Source of the DNA: a virus
DNA: 64,000 bases
Direction: 5' to 3' (one strand)
Virus record (IMG/VR): IMGVR_UViG_3300017971_000023
Location: 1-64,000 of that record
Translations under genes and position numbers: made by a program
In this document: positions 38,303 through 46,344 of the stretch, in pieces
How the letters are laid out: each line of letters opens with the position of its first letter
Numbering within the stretch: the first letter of the stretch is position 1
Notes under the pieces: generated by a model
What the model was told of the DNA's origin: nothing
The model's input: only the letters and a program-made list of their open reading frames with translations
Databases searched by the model: none

Positions 38303-39193
38303 GTGGAAACCATGTTTGTGAAACTTGCTTTGGAAGAGGATGGTAAGACCCCAAAGGTGTCGGAAGACGGAAAGCCTATTTTCATCGATGACAAAAACAG
38401 TGAAGTTCCTGTCGACGTTCCATCAATGTACCAGAAAATAATTGATCTCGGCAAAGAGAACAAAGGTCATCGTGAGTCAAACGAAAAGTTGAAGACGAAG
38501 TTCTCCATCTTCGATGATATTGAAGATATTGAAGCCTGGAAAGCGGAAGCTGTTAAGGCTTTGGAGACTGTGTCAAACTTTAACGAAAAGGATTGGCTCA
38601 AAGCTGAAAAGGTGGAGTCAATGAAACGTCAGATGAACGAAGCGCATAAAACCGAGATTGATGAAGTAAAAGCTTCTGTTCAAAAAACAATTGAGGATTA
38701 CAAGTCAACAGTGGCAAGAAAAGATTCTCAAATTTTCAAGCTGACGATTCTGTCTGAATTTTCAAAATCACCGCTCTTTACTGGAGAAAATCGAAAAACA
38801 ACTATGACACCCGACGCAGCGGAAGCCATCTTCGGGAAGAATTTTAAAGTTGAAGAAAGCCCAACCGATCCCGACAAACTTTTAACCAGAGTCTACTATG
38901 ACAATGGTGAGTTAATATATAGTGCTGCACGTCCGGGGGAGCCTGCCGATTTCCATGAAGGTATGGCTTCACTGTGGGAACAGTATCCACAAAAGGATAA
39001 CTACATTCGTGGCGACAGAGGCGGTTCGGGAGCACAAGGTGGGCAAGGCGGTGGTCGTGAGAAAGAAGATACGTCCGATATTGCAACTCTCCAGAAGCAG
39101 TACCAGGAAGCTGTGGCTGCCAAGAAGACAACACTTGCAATCTCTCTAAAGAACAAAATTTGGGATTTGAAGAGAAAGCAACAGGCAGCCTGA
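38303..39193 (+). CDS. Scaffold protein
   Basis: 296 residues, charged and mostly helical (ENKGHRESNEKLKTKFS, VESMKRQMNEAHKTEIDEVK), with Lys-rich C-terminal helices (KKTTLAISLKNKIWDLKRK) as in capsid-binding ends of scaffolds. It lies directly before the major capsid gene, the usual scaffold position. It would guide capsid assembly and then leave the head. Confidence 0.75.
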   Translation: METMFVKLALEEDGKTPKVSEDGKPIFIDDKNSEVPVDVPSMYQKIIDLGKENKGHRESNEKLKTKFSIFDDIEDIEAWKAEAVKALETVSNFNEKDWLKAEKVESMKRQMNEAHKTEIDEVKASVQKTIEDYKSTVARKDSQIFKLTILSEFSKSPLFTGENRKTTMTPDAAEAIFGKNFKVEESPTDPDKLLTRVYYDNGELIYSAARPGEPADFHEGMASLWEQYPQKDNYIRGDRGGSGAQGGQGGGREKEDTSDIATLQKQYQEAVAAKKTTLAISLKNKIWDLKRKQQAA

Positions 39194-39229
39194 TTACTCA
39201 ATTAAAAAACTTTTCAAGGAGAGTTTAAA

Positions 39230-40192
39230 ATGGCGAATGTAAACGCTGCTGCAACTGTTTGGAACTGCCCGAACTATACGGGTGAACTTTACTTGATCGG
39301 TGCAAACAGAACACCGTTCCTTAACATGATTGGTGGGCTCCAAGGTACCGGAGTCCGGACAGTCGCCGACTTTCAGTTTCCCTTGGCCCAGCCTTGGGCG
39401 CTTGAAAGTGCTTCCCAACCGGCAATCACAGAGACTGCTTCTTTGACTGCCCCCACACCTTGGACTTATGTCCGTGGGCAGGATGTTAATACTTGTCAAA
39501 TCTGGCAGCGACAAGTATCCGTGAGTTATGCAAAGCAGTCCGTTATTGGTCAGGTCGTGGCCGACGCGACAACTGGTTTGATTGATGTTACAGATGGTCA
39601 GCCCGTTACCAATGAGCGTGATTTTCAGATTAATGCCCATATGCGTCAGTTGGCTGTTGACATTGACTACACCTTCCTTAATGGCGCCTATCAACAGGCA
39701 ACTTCAGCTGCCGTTGCAGCGAAGACAAGAGGCGTTATTACTGGTTGCTCCACAAATGCCGTGGATGCTTCAAGTGCAGCTTTGAGTAAAGCTTTGATTG
39801 ATCAATTGCTGAGAACCATGGCGGATGCAGGAGCAGAGTTCTTGCAGCCTGTAGTATTTTGCGGTGCCTTCCAGAAACAACAGTTTTCAAATGTCTATGG
39901 ATATGCCCCCGAGGATAGAAACATCGGTGGAACAAATATCAAGATGATTGAGACTGACTTCGCCGAACTCGGCATTGTTTGGGCACCCAATGTTCCGGCG
40001 GCAACGCTATTGGTTGCCGACCTTGCATTCTGTTCACCAGTATTCCTTCCCGTTCCTGAGAAAGGAGTTCTTTTTTACGAAGAACTGAGTAAGACTGGTG
40101 CAAGTGAAAAGGGTCAAATCTATGGTCATATAGGCATTGACTATGGTCCGGAAGAAATGCACGGAAAGATTACGAACCTCGCTACTTCCTAA
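39230..40192 (+). CDS. Major capsid protein
   Basis: 320 residues. Position after the scaffold, a strong binding site (AAGGAGAGTTTAAA) and GC-richer codon use than its neighbours fit a highly expressed capsid gene. The start with TPFLNMIGG (about 24-32) and the long central helices resemble SU10/DUF5309-type HK97-fold capsid proteins. Confidence 0.8.
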   Translation: MANVNAAATVWNCPNYTGELYLIGANRTPFLNMIGGLQGTGVRTVADFQFPLAQPWALESASQPAITETASLTAPTPWTYVRGQDVNTCQIWQRQVSVSYAKQSVIGQVVADATTGLIDVTDGQPVTNERDFQINAHMRQLAVDIDYTFLNGAYQQATSAAVAAKTRGVITGCSTNAVDASSAALSKALIDQLLRTMADAGAEFLQPVVFCGAFQKQQFSNVYGYAPEDRNIGGTNIKMIETDFAELGIVWAPNVPAATLLVADLAFCSPVFLPVPEKGVLFYEELSKTGASEKGQIYGHIGIDYGPEEMHGKITNLATS

Positions 40193-40246
40193 TCGGTCGG
40201 ACGGCTTTTAAGTAGTAATTTCGATTGGGAGATAAGGAGATAACTC

Positions 40247-40426
40247 ATGGCGAAAAAATCAACCGCAATTAGACGACGTCGTCTTGCTAACAATCCGGGC
40301 GTCCATCCGGAGATGCGGTGGTTCATTGGTTTACTTAACTCGAAGGGTGCTGGAAATGTTCTTTGGGGAACAACCAGCACCACTACAACCACAACCACTA
40401 CAACGACGACAACAACCACTTCTTAA
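40247..40426 (+). CDS. Small capsid-region protein with poly-Thr tail, 59 residues
   Basis: The ATG follows GGAGATAACTC. The N-terminus is basic (KKSTAIRRRRLANN), the middle aromatic (EMRWFIGLLN), and the end is TTS followed by 14 Thr and a final Ser. It lies between the capsid gene and the ITRR-tailed gene. It may be a capsid cement or surface peptide. Another member of the poly-Thr set. Confidence 0.65.
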   Translation: MAKKSTAIRRRRLANNPGVHPEMRWFIGLLNSKGAGNVLWGTTSTTTTTTTTTTTTTTS

Positions 40427-40452
40427 TTGAAGTAAAGTAAAAGGAGGCTTTT

Positions 40453-40881
40453 ATGAAATTCTATCAAGGTCTGCTACCCAGAATCATATGGGATCCGTCG
40501 AAAAACACTTCTCTTGTTGAGTTTGACAGGAACGGTGAATTCGAGACTGATGATGAGGATTTGATCAAATTACTTGCTGGGAAGGGCTATCCAACATATT
40601 CAGAAATGATGACACTTGAAATGACTGGACGGCTTCCCCATGGTGGATTTGAAAAAGTCGATGATGACACTTTGCCCTCCGGGCGTCCATCAGTCGAAGA
40701 AGAAGGCGATCTTCATACACCAAAGGTGAAAACACGCAAGAGAATTGACCTGCCTGCAACGGAGGCACAAGAGCTTGCGAGAAAAAAGGAAGAGCTAAAA
40801 AGTAATATCGATGATTTGGAACCTCCCGGAAAAACTAAAGACAAAAAGCCCAAACGCAAAATTACGCGTCGTAAGAAGTAA
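40453..40881 (+). CDS. Unknown head-region protein with KRKITRR tail
   Basis: 142 residues. The folded N-terminal part (about 1-65, FYQGLLPRIIWDPSKNT...) is followed by a charged disordered tail ending KPKRKITRRKK. Here ITRR is written ATT ACG CGT CGT, different codons from the early genes, so selection is on the peptide. The only clear late-gene copy at a C-terminus. Possibly a connector-associated protein. Confidence 0.65.
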   Translation: MKFYQGLLPRIIWDPSKNTSLVEFDRNGEFETDDEDLIKLLAGKGYPTYSEMMTLEMTGRLPHGGFEKVDDDTLPSGRPSVEEEGDLHTPKVKTRKRIDLPATEAQELARKKEELKSNIDDLEPPGKTKDKKPKRKITRRKK

Positions 40882-40895
40882 TCTTGGAGGTAGTT

Positions 40896-41342
40896 ATGGC
40901 GTTAGTATTTCACGACGATGATGATCTTATAGCTATCAGGTCAGATATTTTTAATTATGGCGAGACTGATTTTGAAGATCAGATGACAGAAGCGGAAAGG
41001 GTAGTAATCCGTTCTCTTGACTCACGGTGGTATAGGGCAAATGCGGAAAACTTTGGAATTGATTGGAGGGATACCCCTTTTGATTCTTCGAAAGTTCTCA
41101 ATGTGGATCAAGTAAAAAAGGCATGTTCGTATAAGTCTTTGCAATTTATTTATCTGTTTCTTGCCAAGGAATCCCCTGAGCCTGATGGTTTTGAAAGGAA
41201 TAGTAAAAACTTTCAAAAACTGTACGCCGAAGAAATGAATGAACTCCTGACTGCCGGGATTGACTACGATTGGGACGATAGTGGTGATTTATCTGCGGAT
41301 GAAATAAAAATACCGCAGGTGCGGCGATTATATAGGGTGTAG
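40896..41342 (+). CDS. Head-tail connector-like protein
   Basis: 148 residues from the ATG at 40896, after TTGGAGGTAGTT. Helical (EDQMTEAERVVIRSLDSRWY, CSYKSLQFIYLFLAKE), matching the size and position of head completion/adaptor proteins that follow the capsid genes. Assignment is mainly by synteny. Confidence 0.5.
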   Translation: MALVFHDDDDLIAIRSDIFNYGETDFEDQMTEAERVVIRSLDSRWYRANAENFGIDWRDTPFDSSKVLNVDQVKKACSYKSLQFIYLFLAKESPEPDGFERNSKNFQKLYAEEMNELLTAGIDYDWDDSGDLSADEIKIPQVRRLYRV

Positions 41343-41345
41343 TAA

Positions 41346-41813
41346 ATGGCTGATGATTCTGTTCAAATAGTAGGGATAGATCGACTTATAAGAAGGTTCG
41401 GCCGAGCCGGAAGACTTCTCATTTCATATGAAGTACTTAATGAAATGGGAGAATACTTGACAACTGCGATTCGTTATAGAACGTTGGCAGGTAAGGAAAT
41501 TGGAGGTCAACCTTTTGCTCCCTACACCGAGCGATATAGAAAGTTTCGCTTGGCATCGGGTCGTTCTGGAACCCCGAATCTTTTCTTTACAGGTTCCATG
41601 CTTAACTCTATGACTTATGTATCATCGCTTGCTCGTGATGAAGTAAAAGTGTTTTTTATGGAAGGCACTGATCGTAGTGGTATGAGTAATCCAGCGAAGG
41701 CTTTTTATTTACAGAACAAAAGACCGTTCTTTGGGGCAAGTGCCGAAGATATTTCTAAGATCAATGAAATTTATCGTGAACACGTAAGGGAATTGATCGG
41801 TGGCCGAAAATAG
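41346..41813 (+). CDS. Virion morphogenesis protein, Mu gpG-like
   Basis: 155 residues. The pattern IRRFGRAGRLLISYEVLNEMGEY, then IGGQPFAPYTERYRKFR, then NLFFTGSMLNSMTY is typical of the gpG/phage virion morphogenesis (tail completion) family, which joins tails and heads. Between connector and tail genes, as expected. Confidence 0.75.
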   Translation: MADDSVQIVGIDRLIRRFGRAGRLLISYEVLNEMGEYLTTAIRYRTLAGKEIGGQPFAPYTERYRKFRLASGRSGTPNLFFTGSMLNSMTYVSSLARDEVKVFFMEGTDRSGMSNPAKAFYLQNKRPFFGASAEDISKINEIYREHVRELIGGRK

Positions 41814-42258
41814 TATTAGAGAACGATTACTTTCAGCGTTGGAAATAAGTGTTGGTAATCTTAGCTCCGTCAAAACTGTCATAAGGCGCCAGCCGTCTGA
41901 CATTGAGGAGTTGAAGACTTACGCCGCAACGCAATTGCCGCTTGTTTCGATTGTCGGAAGTCTTCCAGTTCCATTGGAGAAAAGAACTACGAGATTGAAA
42001 GGAAACATTGTAGATAAATTTGTTTCTGAACTCCGAGTGGAAAATTATTTTTACTTTATGAATCGTGTTAATCCTGACACGCAGATTTCTAATATATTGG
42101 ACGACTTCTGGGTATTGATGTATGGAGATCAAACAAGAAGCGGACTTGCTATATCCACCGATCTCGAGCCGAAAGTTGAAGTAGTAGTATGGGACCCTTA
42201 TGTTGCTTTTTCTGTTATAGCAAAAATTATTTACATTCACGGCACGGGAGGAATTTAA
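41800..42258 (+). CDS. Tail terminator-like protein
   Basis: 152 residues from a GTG that overlaps the end of the gpG-like gene. Alpha/beta pattern with TQLPLVSIVGSLP and YFYFMNRVNPDTQISNIL. The position just before the tail tube gene fits a tail terminator. Called by synteny and size. Confidence 0.5.
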   Translation: MAENSIRERLLSALEISVGNLSSVKTVIRRQPSDIEELKTYAATQLPLVSIVGSLPVPLEKRTTRLKGNIVDKFVSELRVENYFYFMNRVNPDTQISNILDDFWVLMYGDQTRSGLAISTDLEPKVEVVVWDPYVAFSVIAKIIYIHGTGGI

Positions 42259-42259
42259 T

Positions 42260-42832
42260 ATGCAACCGCATTCAACTAAAAATTACACAATCCTGAAAGG
42301 GATTTTCTACATCGCTGAATTTTCGGGCGGAGCTCCTGGGGCCTATTTTGATATGGGTAATGCAGTAAGGGCGGAATATGAGCCACAGATTGAAAGGCTT
42401 CCGCATTATTCCAATCGAAGTGGTTTCAGGGTAAAGGATGCAAATCCGGTTATCAGTGCGGAATATATGTTGAGAATAACTTTGGACGAGCATGCCGCAA
42501 TCAACCTGAAAAAGTTTTTGATGGCCGAGCAAGCCGGATTGAATCTTTATATGATGGACACGGAAGAGATGGAAAAGGAGTATGCCGTCCGCTTCATTGA
42601 AGACAATCCACATGGCCCAAATAAAACTTGGAACTTTTGGAAAGGCACAATTGGCCCGAATGGCCCAATCCAGTTAGTTGGTGATGGAACGGCTTGGGCG
42701 GAAATGGAATATCTCTTTACTGGGTTATCCGATACGGCCAACCATCCTGAATCGCCATACGGCACTGTACTATATAGTTCAAGCGAAACTTCAACCACTA
42801 CTACTACCACATCCACAACGACTACTTCTTAA
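42260..42832 (+). CDS. Tail tube-like protein with poly-Thr tail
   Basis: 190 residues. Beta-rich body with GGAPGAYFDMGNA and EYMLRITLDEHAAINLKKF, in the place of the major tail protein (before the chaperone and tape measure). The last 17 residues are Thr with three Ser. If this is the tube subunit, the tails would cover the outside of the tail in many copies. Confidence 0.6.
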   Translation: MQPHSTKNYTILKGIFYIAEFSGGAPGAYFDMGNAVRAEYEPQIERLPHYSNRSGFRVKDANPVISAEYMLRITLDEHAAINLKKFLMAEQAGLNLYMMDTEEMEKEYAVRFIEDNPHGPNKTWNFWKGTIGPNGPIQLVGDGTAWAEMEYLFTGLSDTANHPESPYGTVLYSSSETSTTTTTTSTTTTS

Positions 42833-42867
42833 TCGTTTGGCTTGGTAGGTAATCTGCGGAGGTAGTT

Positions 42868-43233
42868 ATGCCAAGGCTACATAAGTCGAGTGAAATCGAC
42901 GGTAAGAAAATCACTGTGTATGAGCTGACTGTAGAAGAGATAATTAATATAGGAGAAGAACAAAAAAGATTAAACGATCCTTCGCTGGATCAATTTAAAG
43001 TTCTTCTTGAAGAATATCTTGGAAAGGCAGTAACAGGAATAACTTTGGATGATCTTATTAAAATGGCTCCTTCCGATATCAAAGTTATCTATGATGACTT
43101 CCTTGAGGTGAACAAAACTTTTTTCGGGGTGGCTCGGTCCTTGGGGCTGGCCGAGCTACTGGAGACATTGAAACAGGCAGTACAGAAGGACTTTTTGAAA
43201 CTGCTTGTCGCCTCATTACCTTCGGGTTCGTAG
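42868..43233 (+). CDS. Tail assembly chaperone, short form
   Basis: 121 residues. Helical protein (VEEIINIGEEQKRLNDPSL, ALGLAELLETLKQAVQ-like) between the tube and tape measure genes, the standard place of the gpG/gpGT chaperone pair. A TTTTTTC slippery heptamer at 43119-43125 gives access to a longer -1 product. Start after GGAGGTAGTT. Confidence 0.7.
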   Translation: MPRLHKSSEIDGKKITVYELTVEEIINIGEEQKRLNDPSLDQFKVLLEEYLGKAVTGITLDDLIKMAPSDIKVIYDDFLEVNKTFFGVARSLGLAELLETLKQAVQKDFLKLLVASLPSGS

Positions 43234-43364
43234 ATATTTTGAACTGGGGATATAGCTACTTTATTACCGCATTGAATGTTCATCTAAAAGTAAAGTATGA
43301 AGAAGAACGTTCTCGTGCTTTATCTTTTAGATTAGCTCGCTTTTTACCTGACAAAGAGTTTTAG
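42868..43364 (+). CDS. Tail assembly chaperone, -1 frameshift long form
   Basis: At 43119-43125 the zero-frame codons are xxT TTT TTC, a canonical -1 slippery site. A GCTCGG/CCGAGC hairpin starts 6 bases downstream (43132-43137 with 43151-43156). The -1 frame is open from 43125 to the TAG at 43362 and encodes 79 further residues (including ITFGFVDILNWGYSYF and a basic end, RLARFLPDKEF). The joined product is 165 residues. It lies between the tube and tape measure genes, as in lambda G/GT. Confidence 0.75.
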
Positions 43365-43390
43365 TTATATGTTAGAGGCGGGAGGTAGTT

Positions 43391-45928
43391 ATGGCGACTC
43401 AGTCCGAAACACTTCAAATCATTATAAGACTCCGGGATCAAGCAACTCGTGGACTAAGACAGCTTACTCGTGTCACCGACTATGTTAAAAGAGGCATGGC
43501 AGGATTGACAGGTGCTGTCTTTAGTTTACAGGGAGCAATTGCAGGTCTTGGAATCGGCCTTCTTAGTAGACAATTCATAAATACAGCAGCCAGTTTTGAA
43601 GCTATGGAAACAAAGCTGGATGCTCTCACCAAAGGCAAAGGAACGCAGACGCTTGAAGCATTGAATGAATGGGCTCTGCGAATGCCTGTCAATACCCAGA
43701 AAACAGTTCAAGCTTTTACTATGATGCAAGCAATGGGTCTGGACCCGACACTTAAGAAGATGGAGACCCTTGTGGATGTTGCTGTGTTGTTTGGGGAAGA
43801 TGCTATGCCTCGTGTTGCAAGAGCATTAGGACAGATGCAAACACTTGGAAAGCTTGCCGGAGAAGAGTTAAACCAGTTATCCGAAATTGGTATTAATGCC
43901 AGGAAATACTTGACTCAAGAACTTGGAATGACTGTTGAACAGTTACAAAGAACCAAAACGGATGTTAACAAAATTGTCAAAGCTATATTAACTGGTATGG
44001 AAAAAGAGTTCGGCGGTTCAGCAAGAAAAATGATGAACTCTTGGTCTGGTTTGACTTCCACTCTTGCTTCATACTGGACAGAATTCCAGCGACGAGTAAT
44101 GAAGACTGGGGTTTTTGAACATATTAAATTTCAGCTTGCTGAATTGAATAAATATATTGATAAGATGATTGCCAGTGGAGAGTTCGATCTATGGGCAGCC
44201 CGAGTTGCAGTCACTGTTATTACTTCGTTTCAATTAATGACACGTGCAGTAAAGTTTTTTCTTGATGCAGCAATGGGAGCTGAATGGTCTCTTAATAGAA
44301 TTGCTGTTGAAGCAAAGAAATTTCGATTGACTGCAATGAGAATGGAATTTAATCGTTTATTTAAAGCTTTAGATGAAGGTGGAAAGGAAGCTGAGTACTA
44401 TCAAAGGATATGGGGTGAGGATTGGCAAACTCGTGCAGCTGAGAGAGTTCGAATGTTGCAAAAAGAAATTGATGAGTTAACAAATTCTGCTACATATTCT
44501 GCTGAGGAGTTATACCAAACAGAAGAAGCACTGGAAGGCTTTTCAAAGTTGATTGAGAAAGCACTTGAGACTTTAGCTGAAGCAAGAAGGAAAGCTTTTG
44601 AACCACGAAAAAAACCTGAAGACTTTGAAATAACTCCACCACCAAGACCGAAACCACCACCGAAGCCAATAGAACCTGGATTACTCGCTGCACGAGCAAG
44701 CGCCGAAGCTAAAAAAGCAATGGAAATAAATAAGACGCTTGTTTCGGCTTTGGAACAGCAATGGGAACAGCATAATGTTAGTCTTGACGAGTACTTTAGA
44801 AGAAGGGAGCAATTGCTTAATGAGCAATTTGAAATTCAGCAGAAATCCCTTCAGAAAAGACTTGGGCTTGCCGCAAAGGAAGGGCAAAGGGAACAAATAA
44901 GGGCGGAGATGTTTTCGCTTCGCCAGGAGCAAATAAGACAGTCTATAAGTCTTGAGCAAGAGTACAGAAAAGCAATTGAAGAAAGAAACCAAGTTGAAAA
45001 AGAATCTCAAGAAATTATAACTGAGATTAAAGAACGGATTCTTAGTCTTCAAGTTCAGCAAGGGCCGAACCTTTCTAAGCGATTTGAATTAGAAAATAAG
45101 CAAATGATGAGAAGGCAACAGCAAGAAATTGATGCTCTTCTTGAAATGCAAAAGAAAGGATATGAAGTTGAAGAACAACTAAACGAAGCAAAGAATCAAC
45201 ATATTCTTGAGCAAGAACAGGTTGCGGCTAATCAGAGAAAAGTAATATGGGAAACATATATTAGCAGTATTCAAAGTACTTTGACGGATATGACTGATAT
45301 GTTTCTTGATTGGTATAAAGCTTCTGGTGAAAAGAGTAAAGAATTATTTACTCTTTTTAAAGCTGCATCAATTGCTCGTGCCCTAATTGCTACATATGAA
45401 TCAGCTACAAAGGCTTACAATGCTATGGTTGGAATTCCAATTGTTGGTCCATCATTGGCAACTACTGCTGCTGCAGTTGCTATTGCTGCCGGATTGGCGA
45501 AAGTTCAGTTAATACGTCAACAACAGATGGCAGGTGGAGGATTGGTTGAAGGTAAAAGCCCACATCCAAAGGCTGATAATATTAATATAAAAGCAACAGC
45601 TGGGGAGTTCATGCAACCAGTTGATGTTGTGAGACATTATACAGAGCGAGGTATGGAAGTAATTAGGCAGAAGAAAATCCCACGTGAAGTATTACTACAA
45701 TTTGCAAGTTCTTCTTTCAGCATTCCCAGGAGTACTTACCTTGCTGGTGGTGGAAGTGTTTCAAATGTAATTAATAGATCAGGTGATATTAGGAATGTTG
45801 AAGGAAATCAAATTAGCATTAGACCAAAAATTGTACTTCCAGAGAATTTATCTTTTATTGGAAGACGACTCGAAGCTGAAATAGAACCAGTGGTTCTTCG
45901 AGTTATTGAAGAGGAGTTAAACTACTAA
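43391..45928 (+). CDS. Tail tape measure protein
   Basis: 845 residues. The N-terminal part has the tape measure pattern (AGLTGAVFSLQGAIAGLGIG, then ETKLDALTKGKGTQTLEALN). A Pro-rich hinge (PPPRPKPPPKP, about 418-428) leads to long coiled coils (about 430-620). Hydrophobic Ala/Ile segments follow (about 655-710). It sets tail length. At roughly 0.15 nm per residue it suggests a tail of about 125 nm, an inference from the family rule. Confidence 0.88.
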   Translation: MATQSETLQIIIRLRDQATRGLRQLTRVTDYVKRGMAGLTGAVFSLQGAIAGLGIGLLSRQFINTAASFEAMETKLDALTKGKGTQTLEALNEWALRMPVNTQKTVQAFTMMQAMGLDPTLKKMETLVDVAVLFGEDAMPRVARALGQMQTLGKLAGEELNQLSEIGINARKYLTQELGMTVEQLQRTKTDVNKIVKAILTGMEKEFGGSARKMMNSWSGLTSTLASYWTEFQRRVMKTGVFEHIKFQLAELNKYIDKMIASGEFDLWAARVAVTVITSFQLMTRAVKFFLDAAMGAEWSLNRIAVEAKKFRLTAMRMEFNRLFKALDEGGKEAEYYQRIWGEDWQTRAAERVRMLQKEIDELTNSATYSAEELYQTEEALEGFSKLIEKALETLAEARRKAFEPRKKPEDFEITPPPRPKPPPKPIEPGLLAARASAEAKKAMEINKTLVSALEQQWEQHNVSLDEYFRRREQLLNEQFEIQQKSLQKRLGLAAKEGQREQIRAEMFSLRQEQIRQSISLEQEYRKAIEERNQVEKESQEIITEIKERILSLQVQQGPNLSKRFELENKQMMRRQQQEIDALLEMQKKGYEVEEQLNEAKNQHILEQEQVAANQRKVIWETYISSIQSTLTDMTDMFLDWYKASGEKSKELFTLFKAASIARALIATYESATKAYNAMVGIPIVGPSLATTAAAVAIAAGLAKVQLIRQQQMAGGGLVEGKSPHPKADNINIKATAGEFMQPVDVVRHYTERGMEVIRQKKIPREVLLQFASSSFSIPRSTYLAGGGSVSNVINRSGDIRNVEGNQISIRPKIVLPENLSFIGRRLEAEIEPVVLRVIEEELNY

Positions 45929-46341
45929 TGCAAACTTTAGGCGGATATACATTCTACTGGAATCCAGATGTAATGAGCATTCCAGAAAAGCAAAAGACCG
46001 TAGCAATTACTGCAACCTATGGAGGTTCGGCGATCTTTGAATGGAGTGCAATACTTCAAGGAACGAAAGTTGTTCTTGAATGGGAGTTTATGCCAAGAGG
46101 GATGTATAAGCAGTTGAGAATAATGTATCTTCAAGTTGGAACAACATTTATTTGGAATCCCGAAGTTGGGGGGAATACATATAATGTTAAAATTGCAAAC
46201 CTTGAAGGAGAATATTTTCAAAATACTTTCTACGATAGTAAGTGGAGAAGAAATGTAAAGATGACTTTTGATGTCAGAAGTCTATCTGCAGTACTTCAAT
46301 CAACGTCAACAACTACAACCAGTACTACCACGACGGTTTGA
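45928..46341 (+). CDS. Distal tail-like protein with poly-Thr tail
   Basis: 137 residues, beta-rich (YTFYWNPDVMSIPEKQKTVA, FIWNPEVGGNTYNVKI), with an ATG four bases before the end of the tape measure gene. The C-terminus is STSTTTTSTTTTV. Size and position suggest a distal tail or tail-hub partner. Confidence 0.55.
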   Translation: MQTLGGYTFYWNPDVMSIPEKQKTVAITATYGGSAIFEWSAILQGTKVVLEWEFMPRGMYKQLRIMYLQVGTTFIWNPEVGGNTYNVKIANLEGEYFQNTFYDSKWRRNVKMTFDVRSLSAVLQSTSTTTTSTTTTV

Positions 46342-46344
46342 TCT

